A stretch of DNA of 64,000 nucleotides from Flavobacterium johnsoniae (GTDB taxonomy: Bacteria; Bacteroidota; Bacteroidia; Flavobacteriales; Flavobacteriaceae), in the NCBI RefSeq assembly GCF_001879205.1, contig NZ_MLFK01000007.1:434001-498000 (forward strand). Reading direction: 5' to 3'. Every line of letters begins with the position of its first letter. Within the stretch, counting starts at the first letter, position 1. The notes below the pieces were generated by a model, which searched no databases, was not told the DNA's origin, and saw nothing but the letters and a program-made list of their open reading frames with translations. Positions 8,201 through 16,196 of this stretch are shown here, in pieces. Made by a program: the position numbers and the translations under genes.

Positions 8201-9187
8201 TTACCAAAGCTGGTGTACAGAAGGTTTTATATATTCTTCGTAAATTTTATTCATTGCCGAAATTTTTTCCGGACTTAATGGAGGTAAATCATAAACAGAA
8301 AGATTAGAAAGTACATGACTCTCTTTTGAAGCACCTGGAATGATACAGCTGATTTCATTAAAACTCAAAATCCATTGCAGAGCAATAGGAGCAAGGTTTG
8401 CAGTTTCAGGAAATAATGCTTTTAATTCTTCTACCGCTTTTAAGCCTAATTCATAATCTATTCCTGAAAAAGTTTCGCCTTTATCAAAAGCATCTCCATT
8501 TCTGTTGAAATTACGATGATCCTGTGCGTCAAAAGTAGTTTTAGCATCAAATTTGCCAGTTAGGAGTCCGCTTGCAAGAGGGACTCTGGCAATGATTCCA
8601 ATGTCTTTCTTTTTGGCTTCGGAGAAAAATAACTGCGACGGACGCTGACGAAACAAATTAAATATAATTTGAACTGTAGTTACGTTCGGATATTCGATAG
8701 CTTTTAGAGCTTCTTCGACTTTTTCTACACTTACTCCCAAATTTAAAATCTTTCCCTGTTCTTTTAAGCGGTCAAACATTTCAAAAATTTCAGGTCGGTA
8801 ATAAACTTCAGTAGGCGGACAGTGCAGCTGAATTAGATCTAAAGTTTCTAATCCGGTTCTTTTTAAGCTGTCTTCAACAAATTTTTGAAGTACTTTTGGC
8901 TGATAGCCCTCATTTACATGCGGATTAATCTGACGCCCACACTTTGTGGCTACGTAAATACGCTCAGAACGCGAACGAACTACACGCCCAACAGCAGTTT
9001 CACTTAATCCGTTTTCGTAAACATCGGCAGTATCAATAAAATTAACTCCGTTGTCAATCGCTGTATTGATCAGCTCGTCAGCCGTTTTATCATTAAATCC
9101 TGATCCCCATTTTCCGCCAACCTGCCAGGTTCCCAGAGAGATTTCAGAGATATTAAAATTTGTTTTTCCTAGTTTTCTGTAGAGCAT
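8201..9187 (-). CDS. aldo/keto reductase
   Basis: 328 residues, typical of NAD(P)H-dependent aldo/keto reductases. It has SLGTWQVGGKWG near the N-terminus, the catalytic Asp/Tyr context FIDTADVYENGLSE, the Lys in YVATKCGR and the His in LIQLHCPP. The C-terminal IIPGASKESHV stretch binds the cofactor phosphate. The branch looks like the general YajO/PhdYeaE group acting on small aldehydes or sugars, with substrate unknown. A single-gene unit between two repeats. Confidence 0.85.
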   Translation of the reverse strand: MLYRKLGKTNFNISEISLGTWQVGGKWGSGFNDKTADELINTAIDNGVNFIDTADVYENGLSETAVGRVVRSRSERIYVATKCGRQINPHVNEGYQPKVLQKFVEDSLKRTGLETLDLIQLHCPPTEVYYRPEIFEMFDRLKEQGKILNLGVSVEKVEEALKAIEYPNVTTVQIIFNLFRQRPSQLFFSEAKKKDIGIIARVPLASGLLTGKFDAKTTFDAQDHRNFNRNGDAFDKGETFSGIDYELGLKAVEELKALFPETANLAPIALQWILSFNEISCIIPGASKESHVLSNLSVYDLPPLSPEKISAMNKIYEEYIKPSVHQLW

Positions 9188-9200
9188 GTTTTTTCTTTTT

Positions 9201-9320
9201 TGAGGTTCAAAGGTTCAAAGGTTCAGAGTGACAAAGCGACAAAGATTTTTTGTAGAGGCGCACAGCAGTGCGTCTCTAAAGGAGTTGTATAAACCTCTGT
9301 CCCTATGAACCTTTGTGCCT
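9201..9320. repeat. Intergenic nested hairpin (GAGGTTCAAAGGTTC words plus GCGCAC/GTGCGTC core)
   Basis: The outer arms are tandem AAGGTTC words (9201-9229) and their reverse-complement words (about 9295-9320). Inside is a tight hairpin at 9253-9278: TAGAGGCGCAC, AGCA loop, GTGCGTCTCTA, with one G-U pair. A related GACGCAC/GTGCGTC core is nested in the repeat at 60518-60684. It fills the space between the aldo/keto reductase start and the cysM stop. Confidence 0.8.
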
Positions 9321-9324
9321 TTTT

Positions 9325-10212
9325 TTAATCAAATAAATCCGAAGACAAATAACGATCACCGCGATCGCAGATTACGGCAACTACAACTCCGGATTCTAAT
9401 TGTTCTGCGATTTTAAGAGCTACTGCTACAGAGCCTCCGCTGCTCATTCCGGCAAAAACACCTTCTTCAAGGGCTAGTCTTTTAGTCATTTCTCTGGCTT
9501 CTTCTTCGCTTACATCAACTACAGTATCTACTTTGGAAGCATCAAAAATTTTAGGTAAATATTCCTGAGGCCATTTACGGATACCTGGAATTTGAGACCC
9601 GTCGCTTGGCTGGGCGCCAATAATCTGAACAGCCGGATTTTTTTCTTTTAAATATGTGGAAGTTCCAATGATAGTTCCTGTAGTTCCCATTGCTGAAACA
9701 AAATGCGTTACAGTTCCATCAGTATCGTTCCAGATTTCGGGACCGGTTGTTTTATAATGAGCTTTCCAGTTGTCATCATTGGCAAATTGATTTAACATGA
9801 TATAACCGCCTTCTGCTACTTTTTTGTCGGCATAGTCTCTCGAACCGATAATTCCTTCTTCAGCAGGCGTTAAAATAACTGTAGCGCCATAAGCACGCAT
9901 GGTTTGTGTTCGTTCTTTTGTAGAATCTTCCGGTAAAACCAATTCGATTTCTATTTGAAATAATTGCGCAATCATTGCTAAGGCAATTCCGGTATTACCG
10001 CTTGTTGCCTCAATAAGTTTATCACCTTTTTTTATTTCGCCTCTTTCAAGTGCAGCTGCGATCATATTGTACGCTGCTCTGTCTTTTACGCTTCCTCCGG
10101 GATTATTTCCTTCAAGTTTCAGTAAAAGTTTTACGTTTTTATTTTTAACCAAATTGACAGTTTCCATTAATGGAGTATTTCCAATTAGGTTTAGCAATTT
10201 CTGTGGACCCAT
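9325..10212 (-). CDS. cysM: cysteine synthase (O-acetylserine sulfhydrylase)
   Basis: 295 residues, in the shorter CysM-like size range. It has the PLP-lysine motif GGSVKDRAAYNM, the substrate loop ATSGNTGIALA and the phosphate loop AMGTTGTIIGTS. It condenses O-acetylserine with sulfide to give cysteine. It starts two bases after the end of cysE, so serine acetylation and sulfhydrylation are encoded in one operon. A second, truncated cysteine-synthase gene lies at the right edge of the window. Confidence 0.9.
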   Translation of the reverse strand: MGPQKLLNLIGNTPLMETVNLVKNKNVKLLLKLEGNNPGGSVKDRAAYNMIAAALERGEIKKGDKLIEATSGNTGIALAMIAQLFQIEIELVLPEDSTKERTQTMRAYGATVILTPAEEGIIGSRDYADKKVAEGGYIMLNQFANDDNWKAHYKTTGPEIWNDTDGTVTHFVSAMGTTGTIIGTSTYLKEKNPAVQIIGAQPSDGSQIPGIRKWPQEYLPKIFDASKVDTVVDVSEEEAREMTKRLALEEGVFAGMSSGGSVAVALKIAEQLESGVVVAVICDRGDRYLSSDLFD

Positions 10213-10213
10213 T

Positions 10214-11005
10214 TTATTTTTTTTCTTTTATTTTAACTTCGGTTGTAGTGGTGTTTAGTACAATTGAATCTTCAGGGATAGATTTGGTAACCCATGAGTT
10301 TCCGCCAATAATGCTGTTTTTTCCAATAATGGTTTCGCCTCCTAAAATTGTAGCATTGGCATAAATACAGACATTTGCTTCAACGGTTGGGTGTCTTTTG
10401 GCATTTTTCATTTCTTTACTTACACTCAAGGCCCCCAAAGTAACACCCTGATAGATCTTAACGTGTTTTTTTATAACCGTGGTTTCACCAATAACAATTC
10501 CGGTTGCGTGATCTATAAAAAACGGCGAAGCAATATCGGCACCGGCGTGAATATCAGTTCCCGTAATACGATGGGCATACTCACTCATTAATCGTGAAAA
10601 CAACAGTAAATCTAATTTGTATAACTCGTGGCTTAATCTGTAAATAGCTATAGCATAAAAACCGGGATAACCCAAATAAACTTCGTCAATACTGTTTGAT
10701 GCCGGATCGTTTTCTAAGATATAGGCTGCATCCTGATTTAATTTTTCTAAAACACCCGGAAGTTTTTCCAGAAAGCGATCCCAAATCGATTCGCATAAAT
10801 TTTCTGGTTTTTGGCAGGCTAAAACGGCAATTTCCTTAAATCTAATTTCGAGTTCATCGATGCTTTCATCAAGTGCGGCATTCGAATCAAAAAGAGTATA
10901 AAAAAGCTTCTCGGTAAAATCTTCAGTCTTGGTTTTGATACCGTAATTTATATTAGAATGGCTTTTTAAGGCCTTTATATTTTGTATGATATTGTCTTTC
11001 GTCAC
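10214..11005 (-). CDS. cysE: serine O-acetyltransferase
   Basis: 263 residues. An N-terminal helical domain is followed by a left-handed beta-helix acyltransferase region with GTDIHAGADI, the catalytic DHATGIVIGE motif and QGVTLGALS. The C-terminus has repeated GG/IGxNS turns. It makes O-acetyl-L-serine from serine and acetyl-CoA, feeding the cysM product downstream. It is the first gene of the cysE-cysM operon. Feedback control by cysteine is usual in the family but not visible here. Confidence 0.9.
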   Translation of the reverse strand: MTKDNIIQNIKALKSHSNINYGIKTKTEDFTEKLFYTLFDSNAALDESIDELEIRFKEIAVLACQKPENLCESIWDRFLEKLPGVLEKLNQDAAYILENDPASNSIDEVYLGYPGFYAIAIYRLSHELYKLDLLLFSRLMSEYAHRITGTDIHAGADIASPFFIDHATGIVIGETTVIKKHVKIYQGVTLGALSVSKEMKNAKRHPTVEANVCIYANATILGGETIIGKNSIIGGNSWVTKSIPEDSIVLNTTTTEVKIKEKK

Positions 11006-11196
11006 AATAGTAAAATTGAGTGGATATTTTAAAACGTTAAAAGTAAGGTGTTTTTTGTAAATAAGGGCACGAATTAACTAAAGAAATTTTGCGCTAATAA
11101 TCGTATTTGTGATAAAATAAAGATTGATTAAAGCATATTTTTTATATGATTCTTAAGAAGTTAATTGTGTAAATTAGCAGATAAAATTCACAAAAA

Positions 11197-11898
11197 ATGA
11201 AAAATAATCCTGCTTTTAAAAGTGCTATTTCTAATATTTCTTTTCCCGAAAGTGAAAAAATTAACGGCAAATCAATTCATGATCCTATCTTAAGCCTCAT
11301 CCTTAAAGATCATCCTACGTTTTGCGATGATGATTTTATTTCAGTACAAGAGTTAAACGAATACCGTCAAAAATATATCTCAAATTATTTGTCAACAGAA
11401 ATTGGAACACTTTCAGATCTTGAAAAAAGTGTTATTTCTTCCCTGAAAGAAGATAAATCAATTGTAAGTATTGTAGAAGATGAAGATGAAACGAGAAGTT
11501 TTGGGCAAAGAATAGCTGATAAAGTAGCCGATTTTGGCGGAAGCTGGACTTTTATTATTTCATTTGTTGCTTTTATAGTTGTTTGGATTGGTTCGAATGT
11601 TTACATTTTGCTTAATAAAGGTTTCGATCCTTATCCGTTTATTTTGTTGAATTTAATTTTATCCTGTATCGCTGCACTTCAGGCGCCGGTAATTATGATG
11701 AGCCAGAATCGTCAGGAAGAAAAAGACCGAAACCGTGCTAAAAAAGATTATATGATTAACCTCAAATCTGAATTAGAAATTAGAATGATCCATGATAAAA
11801 TTGATCATATGATTATGCATCAGCAGCAAGAATTAATCGAAATTCAAAAAGTTCAAATCGAAATGATGAACGATATTTTGAATCAGGTGAAGAAGTAA
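11197..11898 (+). CDS. DUF1003 membrane protein
   Basis: 233 residues. The N-terminal 100 residues are soluble, followed by two transmembrane helices (about 112-135 and 148-170). After them comes the DUF1003 signature APVIMMSQNRQEEKDRNRAK and a charged helical tail (HDKIDHMIMHQQQE) that is probably coiled-coil. DUF1003 proteins are inner-membrane proteins of unknown role. The N-terminal extension suggests a ligand- or partner-binding part. Monocistronic. Confidence 0.8.
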   Translation: MKNNPAFKSAISNISFPESEKINGKSIHDPILSLILKDHPTFCDDDFISVQELNEYRQKYISNYLSTEIGTLSDLEKSVISSLKEDKSIVSIVEDEDETRSFGQRIADKVADFGGSWTFIISFVAFIVVWIGSNVYILLNKGFDPYPFILLNLILSCIAALQAPVIMMSQNRQEEKDRNRAKKDYMINLKSELEIRMIHDKIDHMIMHQQQELIEIQKVQIEMMNDILNQVKK

Positions 11899-11913
11899 TT
11901 GATCTCAAAAAAA

Positions 11914-12198
11914 TCAAATATAAAAGTGCTTGTAGAAATAACCAATGCACATAAAAATGATATTTAGACCTGCAGCTTTCCATATAATTTTTTGGTAATT
12001 TCTGGACTTATCCAAAAAATATAAAGTCACTAAAAGTAAAAATAGAAGAGTGGTATAGACAGCCGGATACATATAAAAAGCTGCTGAAAATTCGCCCTTA
12101 AAAAGTAAGAATAAAGAACGCTGAAAACCACAGCCCAAGCACTCAAAACCAAAGAGTTTTTTAAACAGGCACGGGATCATATATTTCTCTAAATTCAC
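11914..12198 (-). CDS. DUF2752 small membrane protein
   Basis: 94 residues. It has the DUF2752 signature PCLFKKLFGFECLGCGFQRS with its paired cysteines, followed by two hydrophobic helices (about residues 38-60 and 73-90). The family is widespread in Bacteroidota and of unknown function; the Cys-x2-Cys motif could bind metal or be redox active. Convergent with the DUF1003 gene, only 15 bases apart. Confidence 0.75.
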   Translation of the reverse strand: MNLEKYMIPCLFKKLFGFECLGCGFQRSLFLLFKGEFSAAFYMYPAVYTTLLFLLLVTLYFLDKSRNYQKIIWKAAGLNIIFMCIGYFYKHFYI

Positions 12199-12277
12199 AG
12201 GATGTTTTTTTTACAATTTTACAAAAAAATATTGGATAACATTTCAAGAGATGAATAACAGCCAGCTTAAAGTTTTA

Positions 12278-12285
12278 TACTTTTG
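12278..12285 (+). promoter_or_regulatory. -7 promoter box TACTTTTG
   Basis: Matches TAnnTTTG exactly and lies 19 bases before the ATG of the small membrane protein at 12305, the first gene of a two-gene unit. Confidence 0.5.
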
Positions 12286-12304
12286 AATTCTTAAACTTAA
12301 AAAA

Positions 12305-12490
12305 ATGAAAACGTTTAAAATTTTAATCATGATTCTTGCTATTTCGGTTGCATTGTACGAGCAGGTTTCAGATCAAAAAAATATCTATATAATGGTAATT
12401 GCTATTGCCGTTTTTATGTATGGAATGATGCAGTTAAGTGCAAAAACACCAAGTAAAAATCAAGAAAAAGAGGAGAAGGATGTTGACTAA
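12305..12490 (+). CDS. small hypothetical membrane protein
   Basis: 61 residues. Two short hydrophobic segments (about 3-18 and 27-44) are followed by a Lys/Glu tail. The start is supported by a promoter box 19 bases upstream and the end overlaps the Smr-domain gene by 11 bases, so the pair should be translationally coupled. No named family recognised. The antisense frame over this region is a shadow. Confidence 0.65.
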   Translation: MKTFKILIMILAISVALYEQVSDQKNIYIMVIAIAVFMYGMMQLSAKTPSKNQEKEEKDVD

Positions 12491-13031
12491 AGGAGATAAG
12501 GTTTCGGTCTTAGACGAAGCAATAAACGGAACAGTAGTTTCAGTGAAAAATAACGAAGTTTTAATTGAAACTGAAGACGGATTCATGATGACATTTTTTG
12601 TCAATGAACTGGTTAAAATACAAGATTCCAGTAATTTAATGAATTCTATTAAAAGAATTAATTTAGATGAAGTTGTAAAAGAAAAAACAGAGCCAAAACC
12701 GCGAAGTTTTGTAAAAAAAAAGAAAGATAAACGTGAAATTTCGGCTCCTGAATTTGATTTGCACATTGAAAAATTAGTTCCAAATAAACGCGGGATGTCA
12801 AATTATGATATCTTGACACTGCAAACAGAAACTGCAAAAAGGCATATTGAATTTGCGATAAAAAACCGCATTCCTAAAATCGTTTTTATTCATGGCGTTG
12901 GTGAAGGAATTTTAAAAGCCGAACTTGATTTTTTATTAGGCCGTTACGACGGAATTGATTTTCAGGATGCCAATTATCAAAAATACGGCTTGGGTGCAAC
13001 CGAAGTTTATATTCGTCAAAACAATAAATAA
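12480..13031 (+). CDS. Smr-domain protein with N-terminal DUF2027-type region
   Basis: 183 residues from the ATG at 12480, which follows a purine-rich GAGGAGAAGG. An upstream alternative start would bury the protein deeper in the preceding gene. The N-terminal part has an SH3-like beta region (KGDKVSVLDEAINGTVVSV). The C-terminal Smr domain carries DLHIEKL and IHGVGEGILKAEL, the usual DLHG-like and HGxG motifs. Smr domains act on nucleic acids in repair or ribosome rescue; here the actual role is unknown. A strong hairpin follows. Confidence 0.8.
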   Translation: MLTKGDKVSVLDEAINGTVVSVKNNEVLIETEDGFMMTFFVNELVKIQDSSNLMNSIKRINLDEVVKEKTEPKPRSFVKKKKDKREISAPEFDLHIEKLVPNKRGMSNYDILTLQTETAKRHIEFAIKNRIPKIVFIHGVGEGILKAELDFLLGRYDGIDFQDANYQKYGLGATEVYIRQNNK

Positions 13032-13072
13032 AGTATATTTTGAAGCTTAAAAAAGGCTTCTTTTAAAGCATA

Positions 13073-13137
13073 AAAAACGTCCGTTTTTCAATACTGATTT
13101 TAATAGAAAATCAAATGAAAAACGGACGTTTTTTTGT
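13073..13137. terminator. large hairpin terminator
   Basis: An 18-base stem (AAAAACGTCCGTTTTTCA at 13073-13090 with its complement at about 13116-13133) ends in a T run. The loop itself contains a second small hairpin (GATTTT/AAAATC, 13096-13112). Another short hairpin, GAAGC/GCTTC, precedes it at 13042-13060. Confidence 0.85.
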
Positions 13138-13199
13138 AGGAATTAAAATGATTGTTCAGGAGTTTTTTTGAACAGATTTTAAAATCTCTTTTTGTGTAA

Positions 13200-14201
13200 T
13201 TACTTAGTTGTTATTTTACCCAGCGTGAAAATGTTTCCAAGTCTGAAACTGCTGTTTCCTTTTGTTAGTAAAACATTTTTTAATACAACTGTATGAAGGA
13301 AAGTACCGGCTACTTCTTCTGTTGTAACTTCTATAGTTGCTTTAGTGTCTGTTGGGTCAGTGGTGCCAATCCAGGTTTCGTTTACTGCTGGTAAAGCAGG
13401 TGCCTGTGCTGCACAAAAAGGATAGGCGTCAGTAATACTTCCTGTTCCGCTTTGGAAATTTCTATACACAACTTTATTCGTTGTGGCTCCAATATCAGCT
13501 GTTCTTGGCTGTCCGGGAGCAGTAGCCTGATTAATGATTAAGTCTGCAGACAGATTTTCTACAGTTACAATCATTGATGGACTGTAGTTGTATATTTTGG
13601 TCTTATCAGGACAGATAAAGGCTTCACCAGTATCTGTATTTTGAAAGGTAAGATCAGCAGGAGTTACGCTTGTCTGGAAAGTGCCGTATTCAAATAGTGC
13701 TTGAACCTGCGGTCCTGCAGGTTTTAAAAAAGTAATGTTTTCGAATGTAATAACATGATTGTATGCTTTTATTCGGAAAGAATCGTTAGCATCAGTTTCT
13801 GTTGGAACCTGCGAAGTTGCAATTGTTATTTTTCCTGCTGTTCCGGTCCATTCCTCGGTAACATTTGGAGTGCTTGGCGGAATAGTACCACATATATTGT
13901 CTTTGGCTACAGTTCCATTATAGGATCTGTATAAAACACGGTATTGTGAATTGTCTATGTCATAAATCTTAATACCGGGATCGTTTACAAGACCATTGGT
14001 TTTTGGAAGTTGAAGAATAAATGCTTCCTGAGGTTTAAGTTTATATATGATGGTTGGATCTGTGCTAAGACTGTTTTCTACAAATGGAACACAGCTTGTG
14101 GGCTGCACAGAATCAAAATTAATTTGATCTACGGTTAAGTCGCCATCGTCGCAGCCGTTTAAGAAAATAGCCAGTAATAGAAGGCTTGCATATTTTTTCA
14201 T
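13200..14201 (-). CDS. hypothetical lipoprotein, probably surface-exposed
   Basis: 333 residues. The signal peptide ends in lipobox LNGC (Cys17), and the next residues DDGD are acidic, which fits lipoprotein export to the cell surface in Bacteroidota. The mature part is Thr/Ser/Pro-rich and seems to contain two related halves, each with an E-T/E-W-x-G-T stretch (TEEWTGTAG, NETWIGTTD) near a cysteine. I do not recognise a family. It is divergent from the cysteine desulfurase gene. Confidence 0.7.
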   Translation of the reverse strand: MKKYASLLLLAIFLNGCDDGDLTVDQINFDSVQPTSCVPFVENSLSTDPTIIYKLKPQEAFILQLPKTNGLVNDPGIKIYDIDNSQYRVLYRSYNGTVAKDNICGTIPPSTPNVTEEWTGTAGKITIATSQVPTETDANDSFRIKAYNHVITFENITFLKPAGPQVQALFEYGTFQTSVTPADLTFQNTDTGEAFICPDKTKIYNYSPSMIVTVENLSADLIINQATAPGQPRTADIGATTNKVVYRNFQSGTGSITDAYPFCAAQAPALPAVNETWIGTTDPTDTKATIEVTTEEVAGTFLHTVVLKNVLLTKGNSSFRLGNIFTLGKITTK

Positions 14202-14274
14202 CGTAATTTTATTTGGGTCAAAAATAGTGAAAAATTTGGCAAATGATATTTAAGAATAGACAATTGATATTTCT

Positions 14275-14282
14275 TAACTTTG
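14275..14282 (+). promoter_or_regulatory. -7 promoter box TAACTTTG
   Basis: Matches TAnnTTTG and ends five bases before the ATG at 14288, so the desulfurase mRNA may have almost no 5' leader. No good -33 element is seen at the usual distance. A longer reading frame from 14243 would start upstream of this box, which argues against it. Confidence 0.4.
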
Positions 14283-14287
14283 CAGCA

Positions 14288-15412
14288 ATGAAAAAAGTAT
14301 ACCTCGATAACGCCTCAACTACTGCGATGCGCCCTGAAGTTATTCAGGAAATGACTAAAATTATGACGGAGGATTTTGGAAATCCATCTTCTACACATAG
14401 TTTTGGGCGAAATGCTAAAACCATTTTAGAACTTTCAAGAAAAAATATTGCCAAACATTTAAATTGTTCGGCTCAGGAAATTCTTTTTACTTCTGGCGGA
14501 ACGGAAGCTGATAACTGGATTTTAAGATCGGCAGTAGAAGATCTTAAAGTAGAACGCATTATTACTTCCAGAATTGAACATCATGCTGTTTTGTACAGCG
14601 TTTTGGCTTTGCAGTCAGATTATAATATTCAGGTTGATTATGTAAAGGTTAATGAGGACGGAAGTATCGATTTAACGCATCTTTCTAATTTATTAGCCGA
14701 TGAGAAAAAAACAATCGTTAGTTTAATGCATGTAAACAACGAAACGGGAACTATTTTAGATTTAGAAAGAGTTGGGGTTATCTGCAAGCAGTATAATGCC
14801 TTGTTTCATTCTGATACGGTTCAGTCAGTTGGTAAAACGGAGATTGATCTTCAAAAGCTTTCAGTTGATTTTATTTTAGCCAGTGCGCATAAATTTCATG
14901 GACCAAAAGGAACTGGTTTTGCTTTTATCAGAAAAAATTCGGGTTTGCAGCCTTTAATATTTGGAGGAGAGCAGGAAAAAGGACTTCGAGCCGGAACAGA
15001 AGCGGTGCATCAAATTGCCGGAATGGCAAAAGCACTGGCTCTTTCTTATGAAAATTTAGAGGAAGAAAGAAATTACATTTCGGACTTAAAAAAATATCTT
15101 ATTTCGCAGCTAGAAATTAATTTTCCAGGCTTTAGAATTAATGGAAAAAAAGACGATTTTTATAATATCATTAATATTACGCTTCCTTTTTCTTCGGATA
15201 AAACTTCAATGCTTTTATTTAGTCTGGATATGAAAGGAATTGCGGTTTCGAGAGGAAGTGCGTGCCAGTCCGGAAGTATAAAACCTTCGCATGTGTTAAA
15301 AGAAATGCTTTCGGAAGCAGATTTAAAACTGCCTAACCTCCGAATTTCTTTCAGTCATTACAATACAAAAGAAGATATCGACTGGTTGATTGAGAGTTTG
15401 GGAGTTATTTAA
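14288..15412 (+). CDS. cysteine desulfurase (NifS/IscS family)
   Basis: 374 residues from ATG 14288. An upstream start adds 15 residues that look like translated promoter. It begins MKKVYLDNASTTAMRPEV as in family members. The PLP lysine is in ASAHKFHGPKGTG and the sulfur-carrying cysteine in SRGSACQSGS. These enzymes take sulfur from cysteine to give alanine and a persulfide used for Fe-S clusters, tRNA thiolation or other pathways. No scaffold (iscU) gene is adjacent, so the acceptor is unknown. Confidence 0.88.
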   Translation: MKKVYLDNASTTAMRPEVIQEMTKIMTEDFGNPSSTHSFGRNAKTILELSRKNIAKHLNCSAQEILFTSGGTEADNWILRSAVEDLKVERIITSRIEHHAVLYSVLALQSDYNIQVDYVKVNEDGSIDLTHLSNLLADEKKTIVSLMHVNNETGTILDLERVGVICKQYNALFHSDTVQSVGKTEIDLQKLSVDFILASAHKFHGPKGTGFAFIRKNSGLQPLIFGGEQEKGLRAGTEAVHQIAGMAKALALSYENLEEERNYISDLKKYLISQLEINFPGFRINGKKDDFYNIINITLPFSSDKTSMLLFSLDMKGIAVSRGSACQSGSIKPSHVLKEMLSEADLKLPNLRISFSHYNTKEDIDWLIESLGVI

Positions 15413-15583
15413 GGTTCTAAGTTATAAAGGCTCAAAGTTACAGAGGGACAAAGGTCTGTAAAATATCCTTCGGCTTCGCTCAGGATGACATTAAAAGTCT
15501 GAAACTAAAAAGTTGTCAGGCTGAGCGAAGTCGAAGCTGTTTTTCTTAAACGCAAAAAAGCATTAACAATTCACAATTTACAA
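15413..15583. repeat. Intergenic repeat cluster with CTTCGNCTTCGCTCAG palindrome
   Basis: This begins with a single arm of AAGGTTCTAAG/AAGGCTCAAAG-type words (15413-15450). Then come two arms, 15468-15490 and 15514-15536, that are reverse complements except for three positions and share CTTCG-N-CTTCGCTCAG and TGACA. The stretch closes with AACAATTCACAATTTACAATT-like words. It lies between convergent genes and could fold as a terminator-like stem. Confidence 0.8.
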
Positions 15584-16156
15584 TTATTTACGAATCACTT
15601 TTACCTGAGAATCTTTTGTCAGTTTTATGATTGTAGATGGTTTTCCGGCAATTTTATCCTGATTTAGTTTTACAACATAATCAACGCCTTTAATAATTTC
15701 GGGATTAATATCTTTGAAAGCAATAGGGGTAGGCTGTCCCGAAATATTAGCCGACGTCGAAACCAAAGGCTTTTTCATTCTTTCCATCAATTTAAAACAA
15801 AATGGTTCTTTAACCAATCTTATTCCTAATGATTTGTCGGCCGCAATAATATTATGGGCCACATTTCTGGCATCGTCTAAAATTAATGTGGTTGGTTTTT
15901 CAGACAAATCCAGAATCTGCCAGGCAACTTCGGGAATATCTTTAAAAACGTTGTACATCATTTTTTCACCATTCATCAAAACAATCATACTTTGTGTTTC
16001 GGCGCGCTGTTTTAGTTTGTAAATTTTCGCAACTGCTTCCGGATTAGTGGCATCGCATCCTATTCCCCAAACTGTATCTGTTGGGTAAAGAATAATTCCG
16101 CCTTCTTTTATAACTTCGTAAGCATTGTGAACTTCAGTGTTAATATCTTGACTCAT
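15584..16156 (-). CDS. tsaC: L-threonylcarbamoyladenylate synthase (tRNA t6A pathway)
   Basis: 190 residues with a YrdC/Sua5 domain: GGIILYPTDTVWGIGCDA near the N-terminus, YKLKQRAETQSMIVL, and the nucleotide-site stretch STSANISGQPTPI. It makes threonylcarbamoyl-AMP from threonine, bicarbonate and ATP for t6A modification of ANN-decoding tRNAs. The length fits the single-domain TsaC/YwlC form rather than long Sua5. The convergent space to the desulfurase holds repeats only. Confidence 0.88.
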   Translation of the reverse strand: MSQDINTEVHNAYEVIKEGGIILYPTDTVWGIGCDATNPEAVAKIYKLKQRAETQSMIVLMNGEKMMYNVFKDIPEVAWQILDLSEKPTTLILDDARNVAHNIIAADKSLGIRLVKEPFCFKLMERMKKPLVSTSANISGQPTPIAFKDINPEIIKGVDYVVKLNQDKIAGKPSTIIKLTKDSQVKVIRK

Positions 16157-16196
16157 AACCTAAAAAGTATTTTTAATAATAACAAAATTACTGCTA

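Noticed and set aside
12434..12766. 110-residue minus-strand frame across the Smr gene start
   Set aside because: Antisense of Lys-rich coding sequence giving Phe/Ser runs.
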